A stretch of DNA of 64,000 bases, from NCBI RefSeq assembly GCF_029213205.1, contig NZ_JARGNH010000012.1:1-64000 (forward strand), given 5' to 3'. The notes under the pieces were generated by a model. It was given only the letters and a program-made list of their open reading frames with translations. It made no database searches and was not told the origin of the DNA. Positions within the stretch are counted from its first letter, which is position 1, and each line of letters opens with the position of its first letter. Positions 17,822 to 26,550 of the stretch are shown here, in pieces. This DNA comes from Pseudooceanicola sp. (GTDB lineage Bacteria; Pseudomonadota; Alphaproteobacteria; Rhodobacterales; Rhodobacteraceae). The position numbers and the translations under genes were made by a program.

Positions 17822-19384
17822 TCAGGATTCGATCCAAACGCCGTTAAAGCGTGGTTTGCCGATAATGTTCGGCTTCCAACCCTTCACATTCGAACGGTAA
17901 ATCATGACCTGCGGCTGGAACACCAAAGGCAGTTCCATAGCGATCTCACGCTCCATCCGGGCCGTTTTCCGCATGACTTCTTCGCGCTCATCCGGATCGA
18001 CGGTGGACCGGCAGGCTTCGAGCATCGCGGTGAACTCTGTCGAAGGCTCTGCGTCGCCTTTCACGTAGTACGAAGACTTGTGATACAGCAGATTCATCGA
18101 CAGTGCCGGATCGGGACGTCCCGTCCATCCGGACATGAAGACATCACCGGCACCGTCGTTCCAGTCCTTGCCCATCTGCGCCAGTGAGCCGGACTTGAAG
18201 TTGAGGTTGAACCCGACTGCGGTCAGCATCGAGGACACCACCTCCATCCGCTGTTGCCCCGGCGGGTTGGCGTAGAAGCAGAATGTAAGATCGCAACCAT
18301 CGGCATAACCCGCCTCGGCCAGCAGAGCCTTGGCCTTTTCCGGGTCATAAGAATATCGGCTGGCGGCTTCTTCGTCATAGCCGGGCGATCCCTTGGGAAC
18401 GCACATGTTGGCAATCTCGCCCAGTCCCGAACAGATCACCTGATTGAAGGCATCCTTTGAGACGGCATAGTTGATCGCCTGGCGGACTCTCTGGTCCATC
18501 AGCGGGCCGCCACGTTTTTCGGACAGGTTGAAGTAGAGCTTGTGGAAATACAGCTGCGAGCCGACATACATTTCCAGACCCGGCTGGTTCTGCAACTTCT
18601 TGACCTGAATGGTTGGTACCGTGTGCATGAAATTGTTCTGCCCGGACAGGACAGAGCGCACCCCGGTGGAGGTGTCCGCGATGATGCTGATCACCATGCC
18701 GTCAAGATATTGGTTTTCCTTGTCCCAATAGTCGGCAAAGGTGGTCATTTCGACATCCGAAGCCTCGTTCCAGGCGTCAACCTTGAACATGCCGGCACCG
18801 GCGGGGTTGCGGTCGTGATCCTCGCCACGCTCCGCGCGCGCCGTCGGCGACGCCATCATCCCGACCCGCTCGGTCAGCGCCATCAGCAGCGCCACGTCAG
18901 GGGTGTTCAGTTTGAGAACGGCGGTGAGGGGATCGCGGATCTCGACCTCACGGACCGTTTCCAGCAGATTCGACACACGCGTGCGCGGGTCGTGCTTGGC
19001 AAAGTCGATGTTGTGGGCCACCGCAGCGGCATCGAAATCGGTGCCGTCGTGGAATTTCACGCCGGGGCGCAGATGCAGGACCAGCGTCTTGCCGTCTTCC
19101 CATTTCCAGCTTTCGGCCAGACCGGGGGCCGGCTTCAGGTCGGGGGTGGGGCGGATCAAGGTGTCGTAGATGTTCCACAGGACTGTGGAATCCGTTGCCG
19201 CACGGCTGGTATGCGGATCAAGTGACGTGGGGTTCGCGTAATGCGAAACTTTCAAGATCCCACCTTTAACCTGCGCATTGGCGGGCATCGCTCCCAAAAG
19301 GGCAGCCGCGCCACCTGCGGCCCCGGTCAGGGCCATCATCTCGCGGCGGGTGAGCCGACGATGAGTATTTATCTTGGTCGTCAT
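17822..19384 (-). CDS. dppA: Peptide ABC transporter substrate-binding protein, copy 2
   Basis: A 520-residue family 5 binding protein and paralogue of the protein encoded at 15771-17333. It has the Tat-type signal LTRREMMALTGAAGG ending AMPANAQ, and the same landmarks (YFNLSEKRGGPL, AINYAVSKDAFNQ). ATG 19384 is chosen because it aligns with copy 1 and has a purine-rich AGGGAGGA-type site upstream; the frame opens further to 19624 without family similarity. It is the first gene of the operon, so its upstream region probably carries the main promoter. Confidence 0.93.
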   Translation of the reverse strand: MTTKINTHRRLTRREMMALTGAAGGAAALLGAMPANAQVKGGILKVSHYANPTSLDPHTSRAATDSTVLWNIYDTLIRPTPDLKPAPGLAESWKWEDGKTLVLHLRPGVKFHDGTDFDAAAVAHNIDFAKHDPRTRVSNLLETVREVEIRDPLTAVLKLNTPDVALLMALTERVGMMASPTARAERGEDHDRNPAGAGMFKVDAWNEASDVEMTTFADYWDKENQYLDGMVISIIADTSTGVRSVLSGQNNFMHTVPTIQVKKLQNQPGLEMYVGSQLYFHKLYFNLSEKRGGPLMDQRVRQAINYAVSKDAFNQVICSGLGEIANMCVPKGSPGYDEEAASRYSYDPEKAKALLAEAGYADGCDLTFCFYANPPGQQRMEVVSSMLTAVGFNLNFKSGSLAQMGKDWNDGAGDVFMSGWTGRPDPALSMNLLYHKSSYYVKGDAEPSTEFTAMLEACRSTVDPDEREEVMRKTARMEREIAMELPLVFQPQVMIYRSNVKGWKPNIIGKPRFNGVWIES

Positions 19385-19453
19385 GATTATCCTCCCTTTC
19401 AGCCGGATCCTGAGCAGGCCTGATGCCCTGCTCGCCGGCCTTTGTGCGACAGT

Positions 19454-19476
19454 GCGCAATCTCGCGATGCGGTGAC
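19454..19476 (-). promoter_or_regulatory. Conserved box upstream of binding-protein copy 2
   Basis: This is the same 23-base block as at 17404-17426, here 70 bp from the start codon of the operon's first gene. No clean -35/-10 pair could be assigned. Confidence 0.4.
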
Positions 19477-19712
19477 TGCCTTGTTTCGAGTTTCTTCCCA
19501 CTTTGCGCGCGGATCGCTGTTCGGCGACCCCGCATCCTAACCACGTCGTCTTCGCGCTCCTGCGAAGCAACGATCGTCTCAAAGGCGCCGACGCTGTCCT
19601 CCGAATCGGCCCAAACCGGCCCAACCACGCGAATCGTTGGATTTGGAGATCGGGCCAATGGTGAGATTTAGGGAGGTTATTTCTTCAGCGTCGCGCTGCC
19701 GGGGGGATTTGC

Positions 19713-19754
19713 CAGATAGGTGTTGGGCCATCGATTTTTTGACAGATAGGTGTT
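19713..19754. repeat. Direct repeat of CAGATAGGTGTT in a 555-bp intergenic region
   Basis: CAGATAGGTGTT occurs at 19713-19724 and 19743-19754, a 30-bp period. The lower strand reads TGTCAAACACCTATCTGTC, which resembles the multiple terminal repeats at IS21-family ends, but no transposase is next to it. It could also be a pair of operator sites. The remainder of 19385-19939 holds no gene I can support. Confidence 0.4.
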
Positions 19755-19939
19755 TGACATATGCGTGAGCGCGGCCAGACGGCTAGCCGGACCGGACGGC
19801 AAAACCGGACAGCGGGATGTCAGGGGGGGGCGAAGAGGCGCCGCGGTCGCGCGTGAAGGCTAATGCCGCGGGACCTGTGCCCTCAGAAGGCAGCGCAGGG
19901 CGCAGCGTCAGGGCTGGGAGGTGGGGCCGAACAGACGGT

Positions 19940-20269
19940 TCAGGCCCGTTTGAGCTCGGCCATGACTCGGGCCTTCAGGTCGGCTGGCAAGGTGTCTATC
20001 GCCTGCGCCATGGTTACGAGATCCTGTCGCGCGGCGTGCAATTGATCGATGAGCGAGACCACGATGTCGAGTCCGGTCTCGTCCAGGTCGAGGTCCTGGG
20101 AGAGGTCGCACAAAAGCTCCAGCCGCGCGATATCCACGCTGCGAAAGACATAGCCGCTGCCGTCACGCTCCGGGCGGACCAGTTCGACCTCGATAAAGCG
20201 CACGAGTTGGCCGCGGGTCAGACGCGTCACCGTTGTGACGACGTCGTCTTCGGAAAATCTGTCCGTCAT
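19940..20269 (-). CDS. cbpM: Chaperone modulator CbpM
   Basis: A small cytoplasmic protein (109 aa) with a MerR-like wing-helix start (FSEDDVVTTVTRLTRGQLVRF), then GSGYVFRSVDIARLELLCDL and an amphipathic helical C-terminus. In E. coli CbpM binds and inhibits the J-domain protein CbpA. Its ATG overlaps the stop of the upstream J-domain gene by 4 bp, the usual cbpA-cbpM order, which supports the call strongly. Confidence 0.9.
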   Translation of the reverse strand: MTDRFSEDDVVTTVTRLTRGQLVRFIEVELVRPERDGSGYVFRSVDIARLELLCDLSQDLDLDETGLDIVVSLIDQLHAARQDLVTMAQAIDTLPADLKARVMAELKRA

Positions 20270-21210
20270 GTTCCGGCCCCCTTCATCAGATCGACACGCG
20301 GATCGAAGCTATGCGTTTTGCGCCATTCGGCGAGGAAATCGCTCAGTTCTTTGTCCGGGGCGGGCGGGGTCACGATCTTCAGCTCAACCAGCTGGTCGCC
20401 CTTCGTTTTGCGTCCCGCAGGCGCGACCCCGCGCCCCCGCAAGCGCAGCACCCGGCCCGAACTGGCCCCGGCGGGGATCGTCAGGCCCACCGGGCCGTCG
20501 ATGGTCGGTGCGGTGACCTTGCCACCCAGAACCGCCTCGTCGATGGTGATCGGCATTGTCAGCTGGATGTCGTCGCCATCGCGGCGGAACACCGGGTGGG
20601 GCTTCACCAGAACGGTGATCAGCGCATCTCCGGCCGGGCCGCCGCCAAAGCCGGGCGCGCCCTTGCCGCGCAGCCGCAGCGTCTGGCCATCCTCGGTGCC
20701 CCGCGGGATCTTGACCGCAAGGCTATGACCGTCCGGCAGGGTGATCCGGGTCTCGGCACCGCGCGCGGCGTCCAGGAACGGCACCTCAAGGGTATATCGT
20801 GCATCCGGGCCGCGGGCCGAATACTCACGGTCGCCAAAATCGCCACCGGATGAGCGTGCGCGATTGCGCAGGATTTCGGCAAAGATGTCGGCCGGATCGA
20901 CATCCGGTCCGAAGCCGCGCCCCTGCTGGTAGGTATTGTCAGGTTTTTCAGCGAAATCGCGGTAATACTGGCGCTGCGGACGCTCTGCGCCGCTGCTGTC
21001 GATCTCTCCTGCATCGAAACGTGCGCGAGTCTCGGGATCTTTCAGCATATCGTAGGCCGCCGAGATCGCCTTGAACCGCGCCTCGGCCCCGGCGTCATCG
21101 GGGTGCAGGTCGGGATGACTGCTGCGCACCAGCTTGCGATAGGCTTTCTTGATGTCGTCAGCTGTGGCGGCCTTGGTCAGGCCAAGCACTTCGTATGGAT
21201 CGTTGGACAT
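20266..21210 (-). CDS. cbpA: Curved DNA-binding J-domain chaperone CbpA
   Basis: A DnaK co-chaperone (314 aa). The N-terminal J domain contains the HPD motif (SSHPDLHPD). A linker rich in Q, Y and G follows, then two beta-rich C-terminal substrate domains (LPDGHSLAVKIPRGTEDG and LTIPAGASSGRVLRLRGRG). There is no zinc-finger region, which separates it from DnaJ. ATG 21210 is chosen for the GAGGGAG upstream and because the J domain begins at once; the frame extends to 21309. Confidence 0.93.
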   Translation of the reverse strand: MSNDPYEVLGLTKAATADDIKKAYRKLVRSSHPDLHPDDAGAEARFKAISAAYDMLKDPETRARFDAGEIDSSGAERPQRQYYRDFAEKPDNTYQQGRGFGPDVDPADIFAEILRNRARSSGGDFGDREYSARGPDARYTLEVPFLDAARGAETRITLPDGHSLAVKIPRGTEDGQTLRLRGKGAPGFGGGPAGDALITVLVKPHPVFRRDGDDIQLTMPITIDEAVLGGKVTAPTIDGPVGLTIPAGASSGRVLRLRGRGVAPAGRKTKGDQLVELKIVTPPAPDKELSDFLAEWRKTHSFDPRVDLMKGAGT

Positions 21211-21417
21211 CCAGGCTCCCTCTTCGACAGCCAGAACATATTGGGGCAGAAATCGCCCTGATCTGGTATCAACCAATTCGACATGCCATGACAACCACCG
21301 GTTCGACACTGATTCAAGTCAAAACGGGAAGGCAATAGGGGCCTATACAGACCCAGCAGTCGTCCGACCGGCGTCGCCGCCCCGCGCATGCGGATCGAAA
21401 CCTGAAAAGGAACCATC

Positions 21418-22587
21418 TTGACCACCGCTGAGGACAAACAGACCGGCGATCGGGACGGCCTTTCGCCGCGAGAGGATACGATCGCCGCGCCGCGGGTGCC
21501 GGCTCTGCGCCCGGTCGCGCCCGTGCCTGTCGCAAAGCGTCGTCTCTGGCTCTGGGCGGCTGTCGGGCTGCTCGGCCTGGCACTTGCCGGTTTCGTCTAT
21601 TCCCAGTTCTGGATGGCACAGCCAACCCAGGTCGCGGTCGAAATCGCCGCCCCCGCCCCGGTCACCCGTGTGCTGGCCGTCAATGGCCGAATCGCCGCCG
21701 TCCGTTCGGTTGATGTCACATCGGCGGTGACGGGGCGGCTGGTGGCGATTCCGGTGGTCGAGGGCGAGCTGGTCGAAGCCGATCAGGTCCTCGCGCAGAT
21801 CGATGCCGCGGCACAGAATGCCCTTGTCCGGCAGGCCATGGCGGCGCTGGATGCGGCGCTTGTGGTGAAACAGCAGGCGTCGGAAGCTTACGAGCGCGCG
21901 CGCGCCCTCGGCGCCAATGTGGCAAAGGCGGTGCTGGAGGCCGACGCCTACGCTGTCCAATCGGCCACCCAGGAGGTTGCGCGCCTGACTGCCGTCCTGG
22001 AACAGGCGCGGATCACGCTTGAGACATTCACCATCCGCGCCCCGGTCGCCGGCACCATTCTTGAGATCGAGGCCGAGGCGGGACAGATCGTTGGCCCGTC
22101 GACCCGGCTGCTGACCTTGACCGATCTGAGCGACCTGTTGGTCGAAGCGGATGTGGACGAGGCCTATGCGACGCAGATTGCCGCAGGTCAGCAGGCGGTG
22201 CTGCAGCTGGCAGGGGAAACCGGGACGCAGACGGGTCATGTCAGCTATGTTTCAAATCGGGTGGATGAGGCCACCGGCGGGCTGGCCATCAAGATCAGTT
22301 TTGACTCCCCGGTTGTCGCACCGGTCGGCTTGACCGTCGCGACGAATATTATTGTGGACCAGCGCGCTGCGGCACTGAGCGTGCCACGCACGGCCTTGCT
22401 GGCGAATGCGGATGTGGCGAGCGTCTTCGTGGTGGTCGACGGCGTGGCAGACCTGCGCCCGGTGACGGTGGTGGATTGGCCCGCTGCCCGTCTGATCGTG
22501 ACATCCGGTCTGGCTGAGGGCGAGGCGGTGATCATCGATGCGACCGACATCGCCGATGGTCAGGCGGTCGTCGTGGATCAGCCCTGA
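21418..22587 (+). CDS. Efflux periplasmic adaptor subunit (HlyD/MacA-type)
   Basis: A membrane-fusion protein (389 aa) linking an ABC pump to the outer membrane. After a proline-rich cytoplasmic tail, a single membrane segment lies near residues 43-62 (LWAAVGLLGLALAGFVY). Next come lipoyl-type half motifs (SAVTGRLVAIPVVEGELV and IRAPVAGTILEIEAEAG) around a helical hairpin. Translation probably starts at TTG 21418, which has AAAAGGA 7 bases upstream. Its stop overlaps the next gene, so it forms an operon with the permease and ATPase. Confidence 0.88.
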   Translation: MTTAEDKQTGDRDGLSPREDTIAAPRVPALRPVAPVPVAKRRLWLWAAVGLLGLALAGFVYSQFWMAQPTQVAVEIAAPAPVTRVLAVNGRIAAVRSVDVTSAVTGRLVAIPVVEGELVEADQVLAQIDAAAQNALVRQAMAALDAALVVKQQASEAYERARALGANVAKAVLEADAYAVQSATQEVARLTAVLEQARITLETFTIRAPVAGTILEIEAEAGQIVGPSTRLLTLTDLSDLLVEADVDEAYATQIAAGQQAVLQLAGETGTQTGHVSYVSNRVDEATGGLAIKISFDSPVVAPVGLTVATNIIVDQRAAALSVPRTALLANADVASVFVVVDGVADLRPVTVVDWPAARLIVTSGLAEGEAVIIDATDIADGQAVVVDQP

Positions 22588-23792
22588 TGCTCTATGCCTT
22601 GAAGATCGCGACCCGTTACCTGACGGCGAACAAGGCCCAGACGGCGCTATTGGTGACGGGCGTCGCAGTGGGTGTGTTCATCTTCATCTTCATGTCGGCG
22701 CTGATCGGGGGGCTGGCCGAATTCATCCTGTCGCGCACCGTGGGCGACCTCTCGCACATCACCATCGAAGCCGAGACCGAGGACCCGGCGCTGCTGATCT
22801 CACCCGAGGGCCATGTGCTGGTGGTGGCTGAACGCGGTCGAACCCGCACCGCAACCCTGGCAGAGGCGGCCACCTGGCTGCCCCTGATCCAGGCGGTGTC
22901 CGGGGTTCGGGCCGTCTCGCCGCAGATCGCCGGCGCCGGGTTTCTGACCCGTGGGGCGCAGGTTGCCCAGGTCAGCGTCACCGGGATGGAACCGGGGCGC
23001 GAATCCGCGATCCTCGACCTGGACGGCTATATGGTCGAGGGCAAGGTGCGGCTTGGGTCGGGTCTGGTCGTGGTGGGCCGCGCCCTCGCTGACGATTTGA
23101 ATCTGTCGCTGGGGCAGACGCTGCGGCTGCAAAGCTCCAACGGGGTTACCGCGGCGCTGACGCTCAGCGGCATCTTCAAGACCGGAAATGGCGCAATGGA
23201 CAATGCCCGCGCCTTTGTCAGCCTGTCGACCGCGCGCACCCTGTTCGCCATGCCGCAGGGGGTGACCAAGATCGAGATCAAGCTGAACGATCTGAATGCC
23301 GCGGATGAAACCGCGCTGCGGATCCGGGCCCTGACCGGTCTTGATGCGGTGCCTTGGACCGAGGGGGCGGAACAGTTGATGGAGGCGCTGGATGCCCAGG
23401 CGCAGACCGGGTATTTCCTGAAAACCTTTGCGCTGATCACCATCGTGATCGGCGTTGCCTCGGCGCTTTTGCTGTCCACCTACCGCCGCCGTCCTGAGAT
23501 CGGGATCATGCGGGCCATGGGCGCCGGGCGCGGCTTCGTCATTTTCGTCTTTGTCGCGCAAGGCGCGCTGATCGGGTTGATGGGCGGGGTCATGGGCGCG
23601 GCGCTGGGCTACCTTGCGCTCTTGCCGTTTCCGTCGCGTGATGCGTTCAGGCCGGGCACCCTGCCGATGGATATCACCCAGGGCTCTTACGGTCTGGCCA
23701 TCACCCTGACGGTGATTGGCGCGATCCTGGCCTCGATCCTGCCCGCCCGGTCGGCCGCCCGCGTCGACCCCGTCACGGCGATCGGCCAATGA
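22587..23792 (+). CDS. ABC transporter permease, FtsX/MacB type
   Basis: A 401-residue permease with an N-terminal membrane segment (LVTGVAVGVFIFIFMSALI), a large periplasmic domain and three C-terminal membrane segments. It contains the FtsX landmarks ALLLSTYRRRPEIGIMRAMGAGRG and a final ILPARSAARVDPVTAI. It overlaps the adaptor gene by one base and the ATPase gene by 4 bases. Such permeases drive mechanotransmission, not channel-type transport; the exported molecule is unknown. Confidence 0.9.
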   Translation: MLYALKIATRYLTANKAQTALLVTGVAVGVFIFIFMSALIGGLAEFILSRTVGDLSHITIEAETEDPALLISPEGHVLVVAERGRTRTATLAEAATWLPLIQAVSGVRAVSPQIAGAGFLTRGAQVAQVSVTGMEPGRESAILDLDGYMVEGKVRLGSGLVVVGRALADDLNLSLGQTLRLQSSNGVTAALTLSGIFKTGNGAMDNARAFVSLSTARTLFAMPQGVTKIEIKLNDLNAADETALRIRALTGLDAVPWTEGAEQLMEALDAQAQTGYFLKTFALITIVIGVASALLLSTYRRRPEIGIMRAMGAGRGFVIFVFVAQGALIGLMGGVMGAALGYLALLPFPSRDAFRPGTLPMDITQGSYGLAITLTVIGAILASILPARSAARVDPVTAIGQ

Positions 23793-24466
23793 GCACGCTT
23801 CTGCAAGTTCGCGATCTGGTCAAGACCTATGGGACCGGAGAGGCGGCAACACGGGTGTTGCGCGGCCTGACCCTTGATCTGGAAGCCGGTGAAATGGCCG
23901 CTCTCCTCGGGCCTTCGGGGTCGGGCAAGAGCACGCTGTTGACGATCCTCGGCACCTTGATGAAGCCGACGACCGGCAGCTATGTGATGCTGGGCCAGGA
24001 TATGATTGCCGCCGATGACGCGGCGCTGACGAATTTTCGCAACCTCCACATCGGCTTTGTGTTCCAGTTTCACAACCTGCTGCCGGACTTCACCGCGCTG
24101 GAAAATGTGATCTTTCCGACGGCCGTGCGCGAGGGACGCGAGACGCCGGCCGCCCGCACGCGGGGGCGCGACCTCCTGGTGCGGATGGGGCTGGCCGACC
24201 GGATCGACTTTCCCACCGCCAAGCTGTCCGGCGGGCAGAAGCAGCGTGTCGCCGTGGCCCGCGCCCTGATGAACGGCCCCGAACTGGTGCTGGCGGATGA
24301 GCCGACCGGCAACCTCGACCGTGCTTCGGCGATACAGGTGATGGAGCTGATCGGACAGATCAACCGCGAGGAAGGCACCACCTTTCTGATCTCGACCCAT
24401 GACGAAAAGATCGCCAGCTTGTGTCGGCGGCAGGTCGTGGTGGGGGACGGGGTGGTAACGGGCTGA
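23789..24466 (+). CDS. ABC transporter ATP-binding protein (LolD/MacB type)
   Basis: A cytoplasmic ATPase (225 aa) with Walker A GPSGSGKST, Q-loop FVFQFHNLL, signature LSGGQKQRVAVA, Walker B LVLADEP and the H-loop STHD. It is the last gene of the three-gene efflux operon starting at 21418. Confidence 0.93.
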   Translation: MSTLLQVRDLVKTYGTGEAATRVLRGLTLDLEAGEMAALLGPSGSGKSTLLTILGTLMKPTTGSYVMLGQDMIAADDAALTNFRNLHIGFVFQFHNLLPDFTALENVIFPTAVREGRETPAARTRGRDLLVRMGLADRIDFPTAKLSGGQKQRVAVARALMNGPELVLADEPTGNLDRASAIQVMELIGQINREEGTTFLISTHDEKIASLCRRQVVVGDGVVTG

Positions 24467-24539
24467 CCCCGTTGCCTGGCTCTGCCGTTGCTCTGCCAGG
24501 TTGCGTTTCGAAACCTGCCCCCGGTTCGGCGTGCTGATG

Positions 24540-24743
24540 TTGATCGCGCGGGCCGCGCGATATGCGACCCCGCCCTATGGAATGAACCTGTTCTATCTGT
24601 GCGGCATTCTCGAACAGATATCGGACAAGGAGGGGATGGCGCCGCTGCTGGGCGTTCCCATTGCCCGGATCGCTGTCGCGGTGCTGCCCTGAGTCGTCAT
24701 CATGTTTGTCGTGCCGGGCATGACGCGCCTGCGGCGCGGCTGA
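24540..24743 (+). pseudogene. Remnant of a TRAP large permease (DctM) C-terminus
   Basis: The frame reads YATPPYGMNLFYLCGI and then GVPIARIAVAVLP, followed by an in-frame TGA at 24690-24692 and VVIMFVVPGMTRL. This is the shape of the last two membrane segments of DctM proteins (TPP-G-NL motif). No upstream permease domain is present, so it is a fossil. Confidence 0.6.
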
Positions 24744-24934
24744 ATGCGATTGGCGTGGACACGCTGGTGGCCGAGCGCTGGCCCCGGATCGGCGACAGCT
24801 GGCGCAAACGCTATCACTCTCTGGCGCTGTGGTTCATTGCCGGGGGCCTGTCGCAGTGCCGCATCAAATCGAAATACCTCGCGTTGCAGATCCTGGCGAC
24901 CGAACTCGGGCTGCTCGGACCGCTGAAAGGGTGA
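24716..24934 (+). pseudogene. Remnant of a flavin-containing monooxygenase, middle deleted
   Basis: In another frame, overlapping the end of the DctM remnant, the sequence reads AARLNAIGVDTLVAERWPR then GDSWRKRYHSLAL, which resembles the start of FMO-type flavoproteins (FAD/ADP region and its RY-HSL helix). It jumps directly to FIAGGLSQCRIKSKYLALQI, which resembles their C-terminus. Several hundred residues are missing. The rest of the stretch to 25142 shows nothing I can support. Confidence 0.55.
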
Positions 24935-25142
24935 GGATCGCCGGATCGGCAAAACCGGCTCTCAGGGAAAGTGGCGGCAGGGATCGGCCTGAGGTCTGAA
25001 TTTTTCACCCTAAGCGGGTGGTGGACATCTCAGGCCGAACACAGCGCAACAGCTGCCGCGACCTTCAGTGGTCAGTTAAGAGGAGAAGGCGCTGTCATGG
25101 ATCAAGTCCATTTCAGTCCGTCAGACAAAGGAACCGGCCCCC

Positions 25143-25601
25143 TCACAAGCGAAGCGCGGGGATGGCGTCGGGGGCCGCCTGGGCTTCTTCAACCGCGATG
25201 AGCAGAGAGCGTGCGATGCGTTCGGCCCGTTTGATGACATGCGCGGCACCCGCCTCCGTGCAGATTTCACCTGCGGTCTCTCGGAACAGGGTCAGCCAGC
25301 GCTCAAAATGCATCGGGCCGATTGGAAGCGGGGTATGCGCCGGCACTGGACGACCGTGGTAGCGCCCGGTCATCAGCGCGACCGAGGACCAGAAGGCAAC
25401 CATGCGCTCCAGATGCGGCCCCCAATCGACGATGCGGGCGGCAAAGATCGGGCCGAGCATCGGGTCGCGACGGACCTTGTCATAGAATCCGTGCACGAGT
25501 TTGCGCAGCACCGCTTCGTCAAGGCCGGTCTCAGCCATGATGGTCGCTGTCATCTCCGGCCTGGCGGAGTCAATCTGAGGGGACATGTCTGGAGTCGTCA
25601 T
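25143..25601 (-). CDS. Group III truncated haemoglobin (2/2 globin)
   Basis: A 152-residue haem protein. The segments KLVHGFYDKVRRDPMLGPIF, WGPHLERMVAFWSSVALMTG and GPMHFERWLTLFRET match the trHb3 group; the His in GPMHF is the expected proximal ligand. Members are linked to nitric oxide and peroxide chemistry under low oxygen. The ATG is at 25601. A short palindrome upstream (25651-25665) may control it. It lies between two efflux operons but is transcribed alone. Confidence 0.88.
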   Translation of the reverse strand: MTTPDMSPQIDSARPEMTATIMAETGLDEAVLRKLVHGFYDKVRRDPMLGPIFAARIVDWGPHLERMVAFWSSVALMTGRYHGRPVPAHTPLPIGPMHFERWLTLFRETAGEICTEAGAAHVIKRAERIARSLLIAVEEAQAAPDAIPALRL

Positions 25602-25650
25602 GGCGGTCTCGTTGGTTCCTGCCGATACTCGATCCTATGCCGATGAATAG

Positions 25651-25665
25651 GTATAGTAAATACCA
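25651..25665 (-). promoter_or_regulatory. Palindrome upstream of the globin gene
   Basis: GGTAT-AGTAA-ATACC is a perfect 5-bp inverted repeat around 5 bases, about 50 bp upstream of the globin start in AT-rich sequence. It could be an operator or overlap a -10 region. The regulator is unknown; an Rrf2- or CRP/FNR-type protein is possible. Confidence 0.35.
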
Positions 25666-25842
25666 ATATGATGGCGGGTGTCAGACCTGATGCGCCAGGC
25701 CGCCGCCACCGATTGCGGCCTGTGCGGGTTGGTTTGATCGAGGGGGGCCGCAGGTCAACGGCAATGCCATCCTGGCAAGCCCGGCCGAGGCCGCATTTCG
25801 CACACTCCCTGACCGCGCGCCCTTCATCGGAGGCCGGGCGCG

Positions 25843-26550
25843 CTAGCTCCGCCGGTCTTCGTCCCCGACAAGTCGGCCATCTTCCAACGTCAGGATGCGG
25901 TCTGCGCGATCAAGGATGCGATTGTCATGCGTCACCATCATTGTGGTGGTGCCGCGGGCCTGCCCCAACTGTTTCAACAGGTCGACCACCTTGGCGGCGG
26001 TTTCCCAGTCAAGCGCGGCGGTCGGTTCGTCCGCCAGCACGACGTCGGGGTTGCCGACCAGGGCCCGGCCAATCGCCACGCGCTGCTTTTGTCCCCCCGA
26101 CAGGTTTGCCGGGAGATAATCCAGCCGCTCCGCAAGTCCGAGAAGGCTCAGAACATGGGCGGCGGCCTTGTCAGACAACGCCTGGTTCAAGTGCCCTTTC
26201 ACCTGCAGCCCCATCAGCACATTCTGCTGCGCCGTGAGGCTTTGGTGAAGGTTATGGGCCTGAAAGATGAACCCAAGGCGCCGCCGCATCCTGACGTTCT
26301 GCGCCGCTGTGGCGTTGCGCAGCTCCTGGCCCAGCAGAGTGACGGATCCTTCCTGGATTTCGCGAAGGCAGCCCAGCAGGGTCAACAGCGTGGTCTTGCC
26401 AGAGCCCGAGGGGCCGACCATCACGATGAAACTGCCCCGTTCGATCTGCAAATCGATATCGAACAACGCCTGTTTGCGCGCCTCGCCGGTTCCGAAATAG
26501 TGGTTCAGGGCGCTGGTCTGAATGGAGATATCAACATCCTCCATCTTCAA
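25843..26550 (-). CDS. ABC transporter ATP-binding protein, DevA type
   Basis: A cytoplasmic ATPase (235 aa) with Walker A GPSGSGKTT, Q-loop FIFQAHNLHQSLTA, signature LSGGQKQRVAIG, Walker B VVLADEP and the H-loop VTHD. The start ISIQTSALNHYFGTGEARKQ is typical of the DevA subgroup. The frame opens with TTG 26550, overlapping the stop of the permease gene; ATG 26544 is the alternative start. It is the last gene of the second efflux operon. Confidence 0.9.
   Translation of the reverse strand: MKMEDVDISIQTSALNHYFGTGEARKQALFDIDLQIERGSFIVMVGPSGSGKTTLLTLLGCLREIQEGSVTLLGQELRNATAAQNVRMRRRLGFIFQAHNLHQSLTAQQNVLMGLQVKGHLNQALSDKAAAHVLSLLGLAERLDYLPANLSGGQKQRVAIGRALVGNPDVVLADEPTAALDWETAAKVVDLLKQLGQARGTTTMMVTHDNRILDRADRILTLEDGRLVGDEDRRS

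Larger units (their letters stand above)
17465..19480. repeat. Tandem duplication, unit 2
   Basis: The second copy of the unit starts in the truncated dppD remnant and ends just past the conserved box upstream of binding-protein copy 2. Divergence between the units is visible throughout, so the event is not recent. Confidence 0.8.

Noticed and set aside
25097-25201. 34-codon frame with a good AGGAGAA site
   Set aside because: It overlaps the 3' end of the globin gene on the other strand and shows no protein-like features.
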